The notes beneath the pieces are model-generated. The model searched no databases and was not told the DNA's origin. It saw nothing but the letters and a program-made list of their open reading frames with translations. From NCBI GenBank assembly GCA_028285495.1, contig JANQPB010000006.1:310001-374000 (forward strand): a stretch of 64,000 nucleotides of DNA, in the 5' to 3' direction. Within the stretch, counting starts at the first letter, position 1, and the number at the start of each line of letters is the position of its first letter. This document shows, piece by piece, positions 7,716 through 15,528 of the stretch. Source of the stretch: Acidimicrobiales bacterium (GTDB taxonomy: Bacteria; Actinomycetota; Acidimicrobiia; Acidimicrobiales; SZUA-35). The position numbers and the translations under genes were made by a program.

Positions 7716-9818
7716 ATGGGCCGCAGAATCGAAGTGGAGCTGACCAGCACGAGGGAGGACGGTTCCTGGACCTGGCGCGCCGCCGGGGCCAAGCAACCGA
7801 AGGGTGACCTCCTCGGGTCGCTGCTCTACGAGGGGGCGAAGGTCGGCGACGTGGTGAAGGTCGAGGCCGAGTTCCACCTCGACGGCATCGAGGTGACCGA
7901 GGTCTTCGCACCGAAGCAGAAGAAGGAGCGCACCGACCTGCTCGAGCTGAAGTCGCGCCCGTTGCGCGACGACGAGCTGGTCACCACCCAGCGGGTCGCC
8001 CGGGGTGACCGTCGGGGCGATCGCCGCGGACGGGGCCGGGCCAGGGGCGAGGGTCGGGGCGAGCGCCGCGACCGCAACGACCGCCAGCGGGGCCCGCGGC
8101 CCGAGGCCGAGCGCCGGCCGAAGCCGAAGCGCCTGCGGCCGCGCCGGGTCCACCGCGACGCGCTGCTGGCCGAGATCACCGAGGAGCACCGCCCGATCGT
8201 CGAGCAGGTCATGCGCGACGGCATGCCGGGCGTCAGGGCCGCCATCGAGAAGCAGAACGCCGAGGCCAAGGCCGCCGGCAAGCCCGAGGTCGATCCGAGC
8301 CCGATCCTGGCCATCGCCGAGAAGAACCTCGGCCCGGCTCGGCTGGCCGAGTGGCGCGACCGGGCCGATGCCGCCATCGCCGACGGGCAGGAGCTCGACA
8401 TCCGCGACCTCCGGTCGGTGGTGGTCGCCGGCTCCGACGTCGCCCGCGACGACGAGACGCGGGGGCTGGTCGACCAGATCAAGACGCTGCTCGATCAGCG
8501 GCTCGAGTCGGACCATGCCACCTGGTTGAAGGACCTCGACGCCGCGGTCGAGGAGGGGCGGGTCGTCCGAGGCCTCCGCCTCAGCTCCCGCCCGGTGAAG
8601 GCCGGCGCGCCGTTGCCGACCGAGGTGGCCAGCAAGCTGGCCGAGCAGGCCAGCCAGGCCCTCGCCCCCGACGTCGCCCAGGACCGGTGGGCCACCGTGC
8701 TCGACGCCCTGGCCTTCTCCCCCGTTCGGGGCGCCGTCGCCCCGGTCGGTCTCCCGTCCGAGCCGGGCGAGGAACTGCTCGGCGAGGTCAGGCGGCTCTC
8801 CGACCGGATCCCGGCGATCGCTGCGCTGTTCGGCATCGACCCGGCCCAGGTGCCGAAGTCGGCCAAGCGCCGTCGCTCGCCCCGACGGGACAACAACGCC
8901 AACAACCGGTCCCGCGGTCGCCGATCCGGCGGCGGTCAGGACCGGCCCGTGCCCGGTGCCGAGCCGAAGCCGCAGGCGCAGGCGCAGGCGGAACAGGCTG
9001 CACCGGAGGCCGGGGCCGGGCCGAGGGCGGACCAGCCGGCGGCGGACGCCCAGACGACCGAGGCCGCGGCGGACACGCCGGTGACCGACGCCCCATCGAC
9101 CGAGTCGGCGACCGCCGAGCCGACCACGCCGGCCGAGTCGCCGGAGGCCGCCGAGGCGCCCGGCGGGGCGGAGGTTGCGCCCGAGACGGCCGAGGCCCCG
9201 GTCGACGACGCCCCGGGCGCCGAGCCGGCCGACACGCCTGCGGTGGCAGCCGACGCCACCGAGCTGGCGCCCGACGCCGGCGACGCGGCGACTGACACCG
9301 CCGACGCGGCGACTGACACCGCCGACGCGGCGACTGGCACCGCGGCTCCGGAGCTGGCGACCGAGACGGCCGACGACGCCCCGGAGGCCGGCGACGCCGA
9401 TCCGGCCGAGGTCACCGGCGATACCGGCGAGCTCGATCCCGCCCCGGCACCCGCCGCCGAGACCGGAGCCGGTGCACCGGCGCCCGAGGTGTCGGCCGAG
9501 GCCGAGGTCGGCCCGGCCAAAGAGACAGCGGCGCCCGAGGAGCCGGCCGAGGCCGTCGGGCCGAGCGAGGCGGACCCGTCGCCGGTGGAGGCCGACGGGT
9601 CGGAGGTGTCGGCCGACGATGCCGAGCCGGCTCCCGACCCCACACCGGCCGACGACACCACGTCGGACGAGCCGGCAGCCGAGGTCGTCGAGGCCGTCGC
9701 GGATCCGCCGCCCGAGCCCGAGACCGCACCGGTCGCCAACGGCTCGGCCAGCGCCGCCGACGCCGCCGAGGCGGTCGCGGCCGTCACCGAGCAGGACCCG
9801 GCCGAGACCGCGGGCTGA
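7716..9818 (+). CDS. Unknown protein with basic linker and long Ala/Pro/Glu-rich tail
   Basis: A 700-residue protein I do not recognise. Residues 1-95 form a compact domain beginning GRRIEVELTSTREDGSWTW. Residues 100-145 are a strongly basic Arg/Gly-rich linker of the kind that binds nucleic acid. Residues 145-385 are helical and include a segment with Asp/Glu/Leu periodicity. A second basic patch (KRRRSPRRDN) follows near 390. The last 290 residues are almost only Ala, Pro, Glu, Asp, Thr and Ser, with a threefold tandem repeat at 522-542, and are surely disordered. A role in RNA or ribosome biology is a guess from the Arg-Gly stretches. The start is ATG 7716 after a weak AGGTAGG. It appears monocistronic. 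Confidence 0.75.
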   Translation: MGRRIEVELTSTREDGSWTWRAAGAKQPKGDLLGSLLYEGAKVGDVVKVEAEFHLDGIEVTEVFAPKQKKERTDLLELKSRPLRDDELVTTQRVARGDRRGDRRGRGRARGEGRGERRDRNDRQRGPRPEAERRPKPKRLRPRRVHRDALLAEITEEHRPIVEQVMRDGMPGVRAAIEKQNAEAKAAGKPEVDPSPILAIAEKNLGPARLAEWRDRADAAIADGQELDIRDLRSVVVAGSDVARDDETRGLVDQIKTLLDQRLESDHATWLKDLDAAVEEGRVVRGLRLSSRPVKAGAPLPTEVASKLAEQASQALAPDVAQDRWATVLDALAFSPVRGAVAPVGLPSEPGEELLGEVRRLSDRIPAIAALFGIDPAQVPKSAKRRRSPRRDNNANNRSRGRRSGGGQDRPVPGAEPKPQAQAQAEQAAPEAGAGPRADQPAADAQTTEAAADTPVTDAPSTESATAEPTTPAESPEAAEAPGGAEVAPETAEAPVDDAPGAEPADTPAVAADATELAPDAGDAATDTADAATDTADAATGTAAPELATETADDAPEAGDADPAEVTGDTGELDPAPAPAAETGAGAPAPEVSAEAEVGPAKETAAPEEPAEAVGPSEADPSPVEADGSEVSADDAEPAPDPTPADDTTSDEPAAEVVEAVADPPPEPETAPVANGSASAADAAEAVAAVTEQDPAETAG
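9279..9341 (+). repeat. Three tandem 21-bp copies inside a coding tail
   Basis: Three head-to-tail copies of a 21-base unit (GACGCGGCGACTGACACC is its core) encode repeats of the residues DAATDTA. The copies differ at two bases: the second base of copy one and a G for A near the end of copy three. It keeps the reading frame, so it probably arose by slippage in the disordered tail and can vary between strains. Confidence 0.9.
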
Positions 9819-9881
9819 CGCCGCCCCCACGCCGGCCGCCGTCGAGCCGACGAACCACACCGGGGTCGCCGACGCCCCGCG

Positions 9882-10307
9882 TCAGCGGATGGGCAGCACC
9901 TCGTTCGCCTCGAGGAACTCGAGCAGCCCGTCGACGAGGTCGACGTCTGGCACCCGGTCGAGCGGGATCCATGCCATCTCGCTGGCGTCGTCGCCGGCCC
10001 GGCCCTCCGCCGGGCCGACCAGCTCGGCCCAGAAATCGAGGATGACGAAGTGGTGGTCCGGCCCGAACCGCTCGACCCACCCGACGAGCGCCCCGCAGGT
10101 GACGTCGAGCGCCGTCTCCTCCCGTACCTCCCGCTCGACCGCGGCGGCGAGGTGCTCTCCCGGCTCCACCCGTCCACCCGGCACGGACCACCGGCCGACC
10201 GCAGGACCCCGCCCCCGCCGGATCAGCAGCAATCGCCCGTCGTCGATCACGACGGCGCCGACGGCCACCTCCGGCCGAGGCGACTCGATCGGCTCAGGTC
10301 GCCCCAT
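9882..10307 (-). CDS. NUDIX hydrolase
   Basis: A 141-residue protein built around a Nudix fold. The Nudix box is visible as [22 protein letters not shown], where the REVREET part supplies the metal-binding Glu residues. It follows the beta-strand segment [18 protein letters not shown] typical of MutT-like enzymes, which hydrolyse nucleoside diphosphates linked to other groups. The substrate is unknown. I chose ATG 10307, which overlaps the end of the acetyltransferase gene by 14 bp; there is no strong ribosome site and a longer start cannot be excluded. Overlap with the acetyltransferase suggests one transcript. Confidence 0.85.
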   Translation of the reverse strand: MGRPEPIESPRPEVAVGAVVIDDGRLLLIRRGRGPAVGRWSVPGGRVEPGEHLAAAVEREVREETALDVTCGALVGWVERFGPDHHFVILDFWAELVGPAEGRAGDDASEMAWIPLDRVPDVDLVDGLLEFLEANEVLPIR

Positions 10308-10788
10308 CGACGTCGAACGCCCGATGCACGGTGAGCAACCGAGCCTTGAGACCGAACGACTCGAAGAAGTTCTTGGTCGACCGGTCACCCGGCAGGGCGA
10401 CCGAGTCGATCCCGATGCAGCCGGCACCCTCGGCCAGCTCGAGCAGCAGGTTCATCATGGCCTCGCCGATGCCCGAGCCCCGGATCTCCTCGTCGACCAC
10501 GAAGTCGGTGAGGCGGGCCACCGTGGTCCCGTCGAGCAGCTCCTCGTAGACGACGACGCCGTAGCCGAACACGATCCCGTCGTAGCACCCGGCCACGGCG
10601 GCGGCCGATCGGCCGTCGACGGCCGCGGTCAGCCGGTCCCGGTCGGGCCACTGTCCGGCCTCGCGTTGCAGGTACATCGGACCGCCCCGCTGATCGACGA
10701 TCGCCTCCCTGGCCCGATCGGCGATGGCCTCGATCGCCGGTAGGTCGTCATCGGTGGCCAGCCTGGCCGACTCCATGGGGATGTGCAC
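10294..10788 (-). CDS. GNAT family N-acetyltransferase
   Basis: A 164-residue single-domain GNAT enzyme. The acetyl-CoA-binding motif A is visible as [20 protein letters not shown] (residues 93-112), with the R-x-x-G-x-G loop IRGSGIGEA, and a later beta-strand and [11 protein letters not shown] segment typical of motif B. It would transfer an acetyl group to an amine on a small molecule or protein; the acceptor cannot be told. The start is GTG 10788, with AGGAG five bases before it. The downstream NUDIX gene overlaps its 3' end. Confidence 0.88.
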   Translation of the reverse strand: MHIPMESARLATDDDLPAIEAIADRAREAIVDQRGGPMYLQREAGQWPDRDRLTAAVDGRSAAAVAGCYDGIVFGYGVVVYEELLDGTTVARLTDFVVDEEIRGSGIGEAMMNLLLELAEGAGCIGIDSVALPGDRSTKNFFESFGLKARLLTVHRAFDVDGAT

Positions 10789-10838
10789 GCCCGCTCCTCT
10801 CCGACCGGTGGCCGCCGCCCGGACTGTAGCGGGTTGGC

Positions 10839-11375
10839 CTACGCTTCGAGCCGATCGAGCTTGCCGAGCACCGTCTTGCGGGCCCGGTTGGCCTCCTCGT
10901 GGGCCCGGATCCGGGCCAGCTGGTCGGCGTCGAGCTCGTCGAGCAGGGAGATGATCTCCCTCGCCGTCAGCGTGTCGTAGGAGGCGATCGGGAGCGGACG
11001 CTCCTCGTCGACGTCGTCGACGAGCTCGGCGTCGACGGCCTCCAGCTCCTCGTCGTCGTCGGACCCGACCGGGGTCGACGGGCGGGAGCCGGCCTTCGCG
11101 TCGTCGTCGGTCGGCGGCGCCAGCCCGATCGAGGCGCCGATCTCGGTGATCCGCTCGGCCAGCATCTTGGCCACCGTCTCCACGACGAGGTTGGCCGGGG
11201 CGGACCCGCCGCCCCGCATCGCCATCCTGCCGATGACGCGGGCCAGCTGCACCTGGCTCTTGCCCCGCCGAACCAGGCGGGGAAGCACCTCGTCGTACTC
11301 GTACAACAGCCCGACCGGGGCGTAGACGAACAGGTCGATCAGGTCGTCGACCGGGTTGCGCTCCTCGTCAGCCAC
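10839..11375 (-). CDS. Conserved hypothetical, helical with C-terminal small motif
   Basis: A 178-residue protein with no recognised family. The N-terminal half (DDLIDLFVYAPVGLLYEYDE, then LPRLVRRGKSQVQLARVIGR) looks like amphipathic helices, some perhaps membrane-associated. The middle is an Asp/Glu-rich linker. The C-terminal 45 residues (ASYDTLTAREIISLLDELDA and following) resemble a compact helical motif seen at the end of several actinobacterial proteins of unknown function, including lipid-droplet-associated ones; this is a resemblance, not an assignment. The start is GTG 11375, eleven bases after the upstream acidic zinc-ribbon gene. Confidence 0.65.
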   Translation of the reverse strand: MADEERNPVDDLIDLFVYAPVGLLYEYDEVLPRLVRRGKSQVQLARVIGRMAMRGGGSAPANLVVETVAKMLAERITEIGASIGLAPPTDDDAKAGSRPSTPVGSDDDEELEAVDAELVDDVDEERPLPIASYDTLTAREIISLLDELDADQLARIRAHEEANRARKTVLGKLDRLEA

Positions 11376-11386
11376 CGCCGGTCGAC

Positions 11387-11869
11387 TCAGAGCTCGATCG
11401 GCTCGCCGCAGTGCGGGCACGGCGGGTTCGGACCTCGGTCGAGCTGGCTGCGGTTGACCAGCAGGAAGCAGCTGGGGCAGACGATCTCCTCGCCGCGACC
11501 GGCCCCGGCCCCGCCGCCGGCACCGTCGCCGCCGTCTTCGCCGTCCTCGTCATCGTCCTCGTCCTCGGACGCCGCCAGGCGGTCGCGGAGGATGGCGTCG
11601 AGGTCGGCCTCGACGTCGTCGGGGTCCTCGTCCTCCTCTTCCTCGTCGTCGGAGACCTTCCGGGCTCGGGGGCGTTGCTCGGCCTCTTCCTCGTCGTCGT
11701 CTTCCTCTTCCTCGGACTCGCCGTCAGCGACCTCTTCGAACTCGTCGATCTCCTCTTCGAGCTCGAGCTCCTCCTCGTCGACATCCTCGTCATCGGGCTC
11801 GCCCTCGAAGTCCTCGTCGAGGTCGTCGTCTTCCAGCTCTTCGAGTTCGTCGTCGGTATCGTCACTCAT
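11387..11869 (-). CDS. Highly acidic protein with C-terminal zinc ribbon (DUF4193-like)
   Basis: A 160-residue protein whose first 120 residues are dominated by Asp and Glu. The C-terminal 35 residues carry a four-cysteine ribbon: CPSC near residue 131 and CPHC near 153, with FLLVNRSQLDRG between them. The order of DPDDVEADLDAILRDRL then an acidic stretch then a CxxCFL ribbon resembles the actinobacterial DUF4193 family. Function is unknown. Start ATG 11869 is taken because the residues upstream in frame are not of coding composition. It is followed by the helical hypothetical gene, so the two are probably co-transcribed. Confidence 0.75.
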   Translation of the reverse strand: MSDDTDDELEELEDDDLDEDFEGEPDDEDVDEEELELEEEIDEFEEVADGESEEEEDDDEEEAEQRPRARKVSDDEEEEDEDPDDVEADLDAILRDRLAASEDEDDDEDGEDGGDGAGGGAGAGRGEEIVCPSCFLLVNRSQLDRGPNPPCPHCGEPIEL

Positions 11870-12078
11870 CGACACAGCCTCACTGTCGGGCCCATGGCGG
11901 GAACGGCCGGACTCTAGCCCCTCGGGGCTTGAGTTCACCGCACCGCGGCGATTCTTTTTCCCCTGGTGGTCTGCCCCGGTCGCAGCGGTCGGCTCATCAT
12001 GACATACCCCGGCCGCGGCGCAAGTCGACGGGTCGCCCGGGCGCGCTCGGGCCGGCTGGTGGTGCCGGCGTCCGAGCC

Positions 12079-13005
12079 TCAGGAGCGGACGAAGAACCGG
12101 CGGATCTGGCCGATGTTGGTGATGTAGGCCTGCGTGTCGTCGTAGTACCCGATGGCCCGAACCGAGTTCGGACCCTGGTAGTAGCCGGCGATCGCCGCCT
12201 CCTCGCTCCCCATGTAGCCGATGAGCCAGTGGAGGAACCGGGCGCTCATCCGGATGTTGTCGTCCGGGTCGTTGGGGTCGAGGTCGGCCCCGATGAGGTG
12301 GTCGGCGATCCACTCGGAGGTGGCCGGCATCAACTGGCCGACGCCGACCGCGCCCTTTGGGCTCACGACCGAGGTCTGCCATCCCGACTCCCGGTAGGCC
12401 ATGGCCATCAGGAGGTCGGTGGGCACGCCGTAGTGGACCGACCACGTCTCGAACGACGGGATGAGCTGGAGCCGGTCGGGGTTCTCCCGGAGCCGGCCCG
12501 GCAGGTTGTCGTAGCCGGCGGCCGGATCGGCCGGCGTCGGAGCCGAGCCGCCGGCCGGGATCCGCAGCTCCTGCCCGACCCGGATGAGGTTCGGATTGGT
12601 GATGCCGTTGGCCGATGCGAGGGCGGCGGTCGAGACCCCGGTCCTGGCCGCGATCACGCTCAGCGAGTCGCCCGGCCGGACCTCGTAGGTCAGGCCCGGG
12701 ATGGTCAGGACCTGGCCGACCCGGATCAGGTGCAGGTTCGAGATCCCGTTGGCCGCCGCCAGCTCGGCGGTGGTGACGCCGTGATCTCGGGCGATGATCG
12801 ACAGGGAGTCACCCGACTGCACGGTGTACTGCTGGGCCCCGACCGGGGCGACCGGGAGGATCAGCAGCGCGAGGACGCCGCCGACCGCCAGCGCAGCACG
12901 GGCGAGCGATCGGGTCGTTCCCGATCTCGACGGGTCGGGCCGGGACCGCACGACGGCCGCCGGAGGATGCTTGATGGGACGAGCTTGCGGGTACGAACGA
13001 GTCAC
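12079..13005 (-). CDS. LysM-domain lytic transglycosylase
   Basis: A 308-residue secreted peptidoglycan enzyme. The start at GTG 13005 is fixed by AGGAG six bases upstream. An N-terminal basic stretch and hydrophobic segment (ALAVGGVLALLILPVAPVGAQ) form a signal peptide or anchor. Two LysM domains follow (YTVQSGDSLSIIARDHGV and YEVRPGDSLSVIAARTGV), binding glycan strands. The C-terminal half is a soluble lytic transglycosylase domain: AMAYRESGWQTSVVSPKGAV holds the catalytic Glu, and GVGQLMPAT and IAGYYQGPN are conserved family segments. It would cleave between MurNAc and GlcNAc in the wall. It stands alone between the acidic-protein gene and the ThyX-like gene. Confidence 0.9.
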   Translation of the reverse strand: MTRSYPQARPIKHPPAAVVRSRPDPSRSGTTRSLARAALAVGGVLALLILPVAPVGAQQYTVQSGDSLSIIARDHGVTTAELAAANGISNLHLIRVGQVLTIPGLTYEVRPGDSLSVIAARTGVSTAALASANGITNPNLIRVGQELRIPAGGSAPTPADPAAGYDNLPGRLRENPDRLQLIPSFETWSVHYGVPTDLLMAMAYRESGWQTSVVSPKGAVGVGQLMPATSEWIADHLIGADLDPNDPDDNIRMSARFLHWLIGYMGSEEAAIAGYYQGPNSVRAIGYYDDTQAYITNIGQIRRFFVRS

Positions 13006-13011
13006 GGGTCG

Positions 13012-13016
13012 CTCCT
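13012..13016 (-). promoter_or_regulatory. Ribosome-binding site deciding the lytic transglycosylase start
   Basis: AGGAG on the minus strand lies six bases before GTG 13005. The next upstream in-frame GTG at 13041 has no such site, so the shorter protein is preferred. Confidence 0.6.
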
Positions 13017-13057
13017 GGGAGACGAGGCCGGCTCGGGTCACCCGGGCCGGTCACGAA

Positions 13058-14674
13058 CTAGACAGCGCTACCTGTCCGTTTTGCTTCTGCCCGTCGTTCA
13101 GCCTCCAACCGCTCCAGCTCCGCCTCCGTGGAGTGGTTGACGTGCGTCATCATAGCCGCAATCGCCCGGTGACCTGCCTTCTGCTCGATCAGTTTGTGCA
13201 TCGCCTGCACGACCCGGCGGTAGGCGGGGTGCCCCTGGGGGATGCTCCGAAGCTCGATCGTGTGCATCGCCGAGCGGGCGTTGAGGTTGAGATTGAACCG
13301 CACCCGGTAGGCCAGGCTGACCGCGTAGGAGGCCTGGGTCTCGAATCCGGCGGCCCGCACGGCGTCGAACAACTCCCCCGAGCGCTCCATCGCCTCGTCG
13401 AACTCGTCGGTCAGGCCCGCGTCGTCGACCAGCGGTGGCCGGGTGTAGCCGTGGTACGGGCTGAGCCGCTGCCACTCGACCGTCAACATCCGGTGCCGCT
13501 GCAGATCGCGGAACGCCCCGTAGTCGGCCAGGACGTCGAACCGGTAGAACGGCCGCTCCAGGGCCCGACCGGGCCGGTGGCGGCGGTTCTCCCGCTCGCC
13601 GACATAGGCCCGGACCACCTGGAGGCGCTCCTCGACCGACATGGCCCTCACCCGGTCCTCGATCTGGAGCTCCGACAGGTGGGTGTGGGGGTAGAGCATC
13701 GAGGCGACCATCTTGACCTCGGCGTCGGGGTCGTAGTCGACCAGGTCGACCCGGGCCTCGTCGTCGAAGGGGTCGGCGTCGCCCAGCAGTTCCCCGGCGA
13801 CGGCGTCCATCGCCTCCCGGTTGCGCTCGAGGTAGTCGCTGGCCACCTGACCCCGGTCGGGCAGGTCGACCCGGCGGACGAACGAGGGGATGACCTTGCG
13901 GAGCTCGGCCAGCATCATGTCGGCGTAGGTCCTGGCCTCGGGCAGGGGGTCGGCCCGCATGCGCAGCAACATCTGCTCGTAGGCCTGGCCGGTGGCGTAG
14001 ATGCCGACGTTCGACTGGGCCGCCGCCGGCAGGATGCCCCGCACGGCATCCAGCGCCTTGGCCTTGACCGCCTGGCGGTAGACGAAGTCGCTGTCGGCCG
14101 CGTCCTTAGGGGTGAGGCGGCGGACGTGGTCCTCGATCTGGGGGGCCAGCTCGGCGTAGCAGTCGAACAGGCGGTCGAGATCGCCGACGTAGCGGGTGCC
14201 GAGCGACGAGGCGAGCACCTCGGGATCCCGGTAGTAGCGGTAGCGGCCCTGCGGTCTGGCGTCGTAGGCGATGTAGCGGGTCGACTGCTCGAGGTAGGCG
14301 GCCAGCCGGCCCCATTCGAGGATCTTGGTCAGGAGGTTCGACGCCTGCTCGCAGGCCAGGTGGATGCCGCCGAGCTGGGCGACGGAGTCGTCGCCGTACT
14401 CGAAGAACACCTTCTCGTAGAGCTCCTCGGCCCTGGCCAGGCCGACGGTGGCGTCGATCGAGGCGTCGCCCTCGATGTCGAGCTCGCCGACGAACTCGTC
14501 GAGGAAGAGCCGGCGGAGGCTCTTGGACGACCGCGAGTACCGGGCGAAGAGCGCTCCCTTCACCACCTCGGGCAGGTTGACGAGGGCGAACACCGGCTGG
14601 TCGAGGTTCGTGAAGTACCGGCGGAGGACGTCCTGCTCGGACTCCGTGTACTGCTCGACCACGTACGCGCTCAC
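13058..14674 (-). CDS. Double-domain ThyX-like flavin-dependent thymidylate synthase homologue
   Basis: A roughly 538-residue protein with two ThyX-like halves. Classic ThyX is about 220-250 residues and acts as a homotetramer, making dTMP with FAD and methylenetetrahydrofolate. The second half has QRHRMLTVEWQRLSPYHGY, close to the RHRx7S signature but with nine rather than seven residues between RHR and Ser. In the first half the matching segment EWGRLAAYLEQSTRYIAYD keeps STRY but has lost the RHR. Conserved NLNARSAMHTIELR and HPAYRR follow near the C-terminus. Start is uncertain: GTG 14674, ATG 14707 and ATG 14758 are all in frame, none with a strong ribosome site. Whether it makes dTMP is not shown by sequence. 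Confidence 0.8.
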   Translation of the reverse strand: MSAYVVEQYTESEQDVLRRYFTNLDQPVFALVNLPEVVKGALFARYSRSSKSLRRLFLDEFVGELDIEGDASIDATVGLARAEELYEKVFFEYGDDSVAQLGGIHLACEQASNLLTKILEWGRLAAYLEQSTRYIAYDARPQGRYRYYRDPEVLASSLGTRYVGDLDRLFDCYAELAPQIEDHVRRLTPKDAADSDFVYRQAVKAKALDAVRGILPAAAQSNVGIYATGQAYEQMLLRMRADPLPEARTYADMMLAELRKVIPSFVRRVDLPDRGQVASDYLERNREAMDAVAGELLGDADPFDDEARVDLVDYDPDAEVKMVASMLYPHTHLSELQIEDRVRAMSVEERLQVVRAYVGERENRRHRPGRALERPFYRFDVLADYGAFRDLQRHRMLTVEWQRLSPYHGYTRPPLVDDAGLTDEFDEAMERSGELFDAVRAAGFETQASYAVSLAYRVRFNLNLNARSAMHTIELRSIPQGHPAYRRVVQAMHKLIEQKAGHRAIAAMMTHVNHSTEAELERLEAERRAEAKRTGSAV

Positions 14675-14901
14675 GGCGAGAGAGAGTAGGGCCGATCGGG
14701 CCCTCATTGGCGGACCTGGGGCAGAAGTCTGTCGCTGGTTCACGAAGCGGCCGGCCACAAGGTGACCATGGTCCCGCCCGGATTCGGCCCCGGCGGCCGA
14801 CGTTCGTGAGGTGAGCGACGGCCGCCAGCCCGCATCGGATCGTCCCCTGCGGTGCCGCTCGGGCGAGGAGCGACGGGACGTCGCCGTGGCGGGCCCGACG
14901 C

Positions 14902-15528
14902 TCAGACCACGATCGACAGCGCGTCAGGCCGGACCTCGACGCGGACGGCGGCGAACCGGCCCCGCCGGACCCCGTCGAGCCAGACGCCGACCGGCCGCGG
15001 CCAGGTGGTCTCCCAGGTGGCGCTTCGCCTCGTTCGCAGCTGCGGATGGGGCAGGTGAGCGCCCGAGGTCGCCCGCCGGTTGGCCTCGAACCGCTGCACC
15101 AGGCCGACGGTCCCCTCGGTGACGTCGACGAGCCCGTCGTTCGGGTGGGCCCGGGGCCCGAGACGGAGCGAACCGAGCCAGGCGGCGTTCATGACGGCCA
15201 ACGACAGGCCAGGCCCGATCCCGGTGAAGGGCCGGTTGCGGACGGTCAGGTGGGCGACGAAGCAGGCCTCGAGCTCGCCGCCGTCCGGTCGCCGCAGCCG
15301 GGCCACGACGGCGTCGATCGGGTAGCGGTACCGCTCTCCCAGCGGTCGGGGACGGTCCAGCCCGAGCGTGCGCAACAGGTCGCCGGCGGCGACGGTGGCC
15401 ACCGGCGAGGAGCCGGCGGTCGGATCGACCAGCGCCGCCAGCCCGGCGTCGTCGTCGACCTCGACGGGGCTCACCCCAGGCTGCGGGTCCCACGGCTCAC
15501 CCCAGTCCGAGCCCTTCTCGATCGTCAC
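14902..15528 (-). CDS. Lone DAGK/YegS-type C-terminal domain protein
   Basis: A 208-residue protein matching only the C-terminal beta-sandwich half of diacylglycerol/lipid kinases. The recognisable run is VMNAAWLGSLRLGPRAHPNDGLVDV, which corresponds to the segment after the nucleotide-binding domain in YegS-like enzymes, followed by the closing strands ending LSIVV. The N-terminal ATP-binding domain with its GGDGT motif is absent, so kinase activity is unlikely without a partner. Start ATG 15528 overlaps the helicase stop by 4 bp, which suggests coupled translation. It may bind lipid or regulate another kinase; that is inference. Confidence 0.7.
   Translation of the reverse strand: MTIEKGSDWGEPWDPQPGVSPVEVDDDAGLAALVDPTAGSSPVATVAAGDLLRTLGLDRPRPLGERYRYPIDAVVARLRRPDGGELEACFVAHLTVRNRPFTGIGPGLSLAVMNAAWLGSLRLGPRAHPNDGLVDVTEGTVGLVQRFEANRRATSGAHLPHPQLRTRRSATWETTWPRPVGVWLDGVRRGRFAAVRVEVRPDALSIVV

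Noticed and set aside
7371..9860. An 829-codon minus-strand frame rich in Gly, Leu and Arg
   Set aside because: It is antisense to the Ala/Pro-rich protein with a plausible start and domain order; the shadow has no recognisable domain.
11411..11917. A hydrophobic plus-strand open frame that looks like a 168-residue membrane protein rich in Leu and Val
   Set aside because: It is antisense to the Asp/Glu-rich zinc-ribbon protein. GAG and GAC codons read as CTC and GTC on the other strand, which creates false membrane helices.
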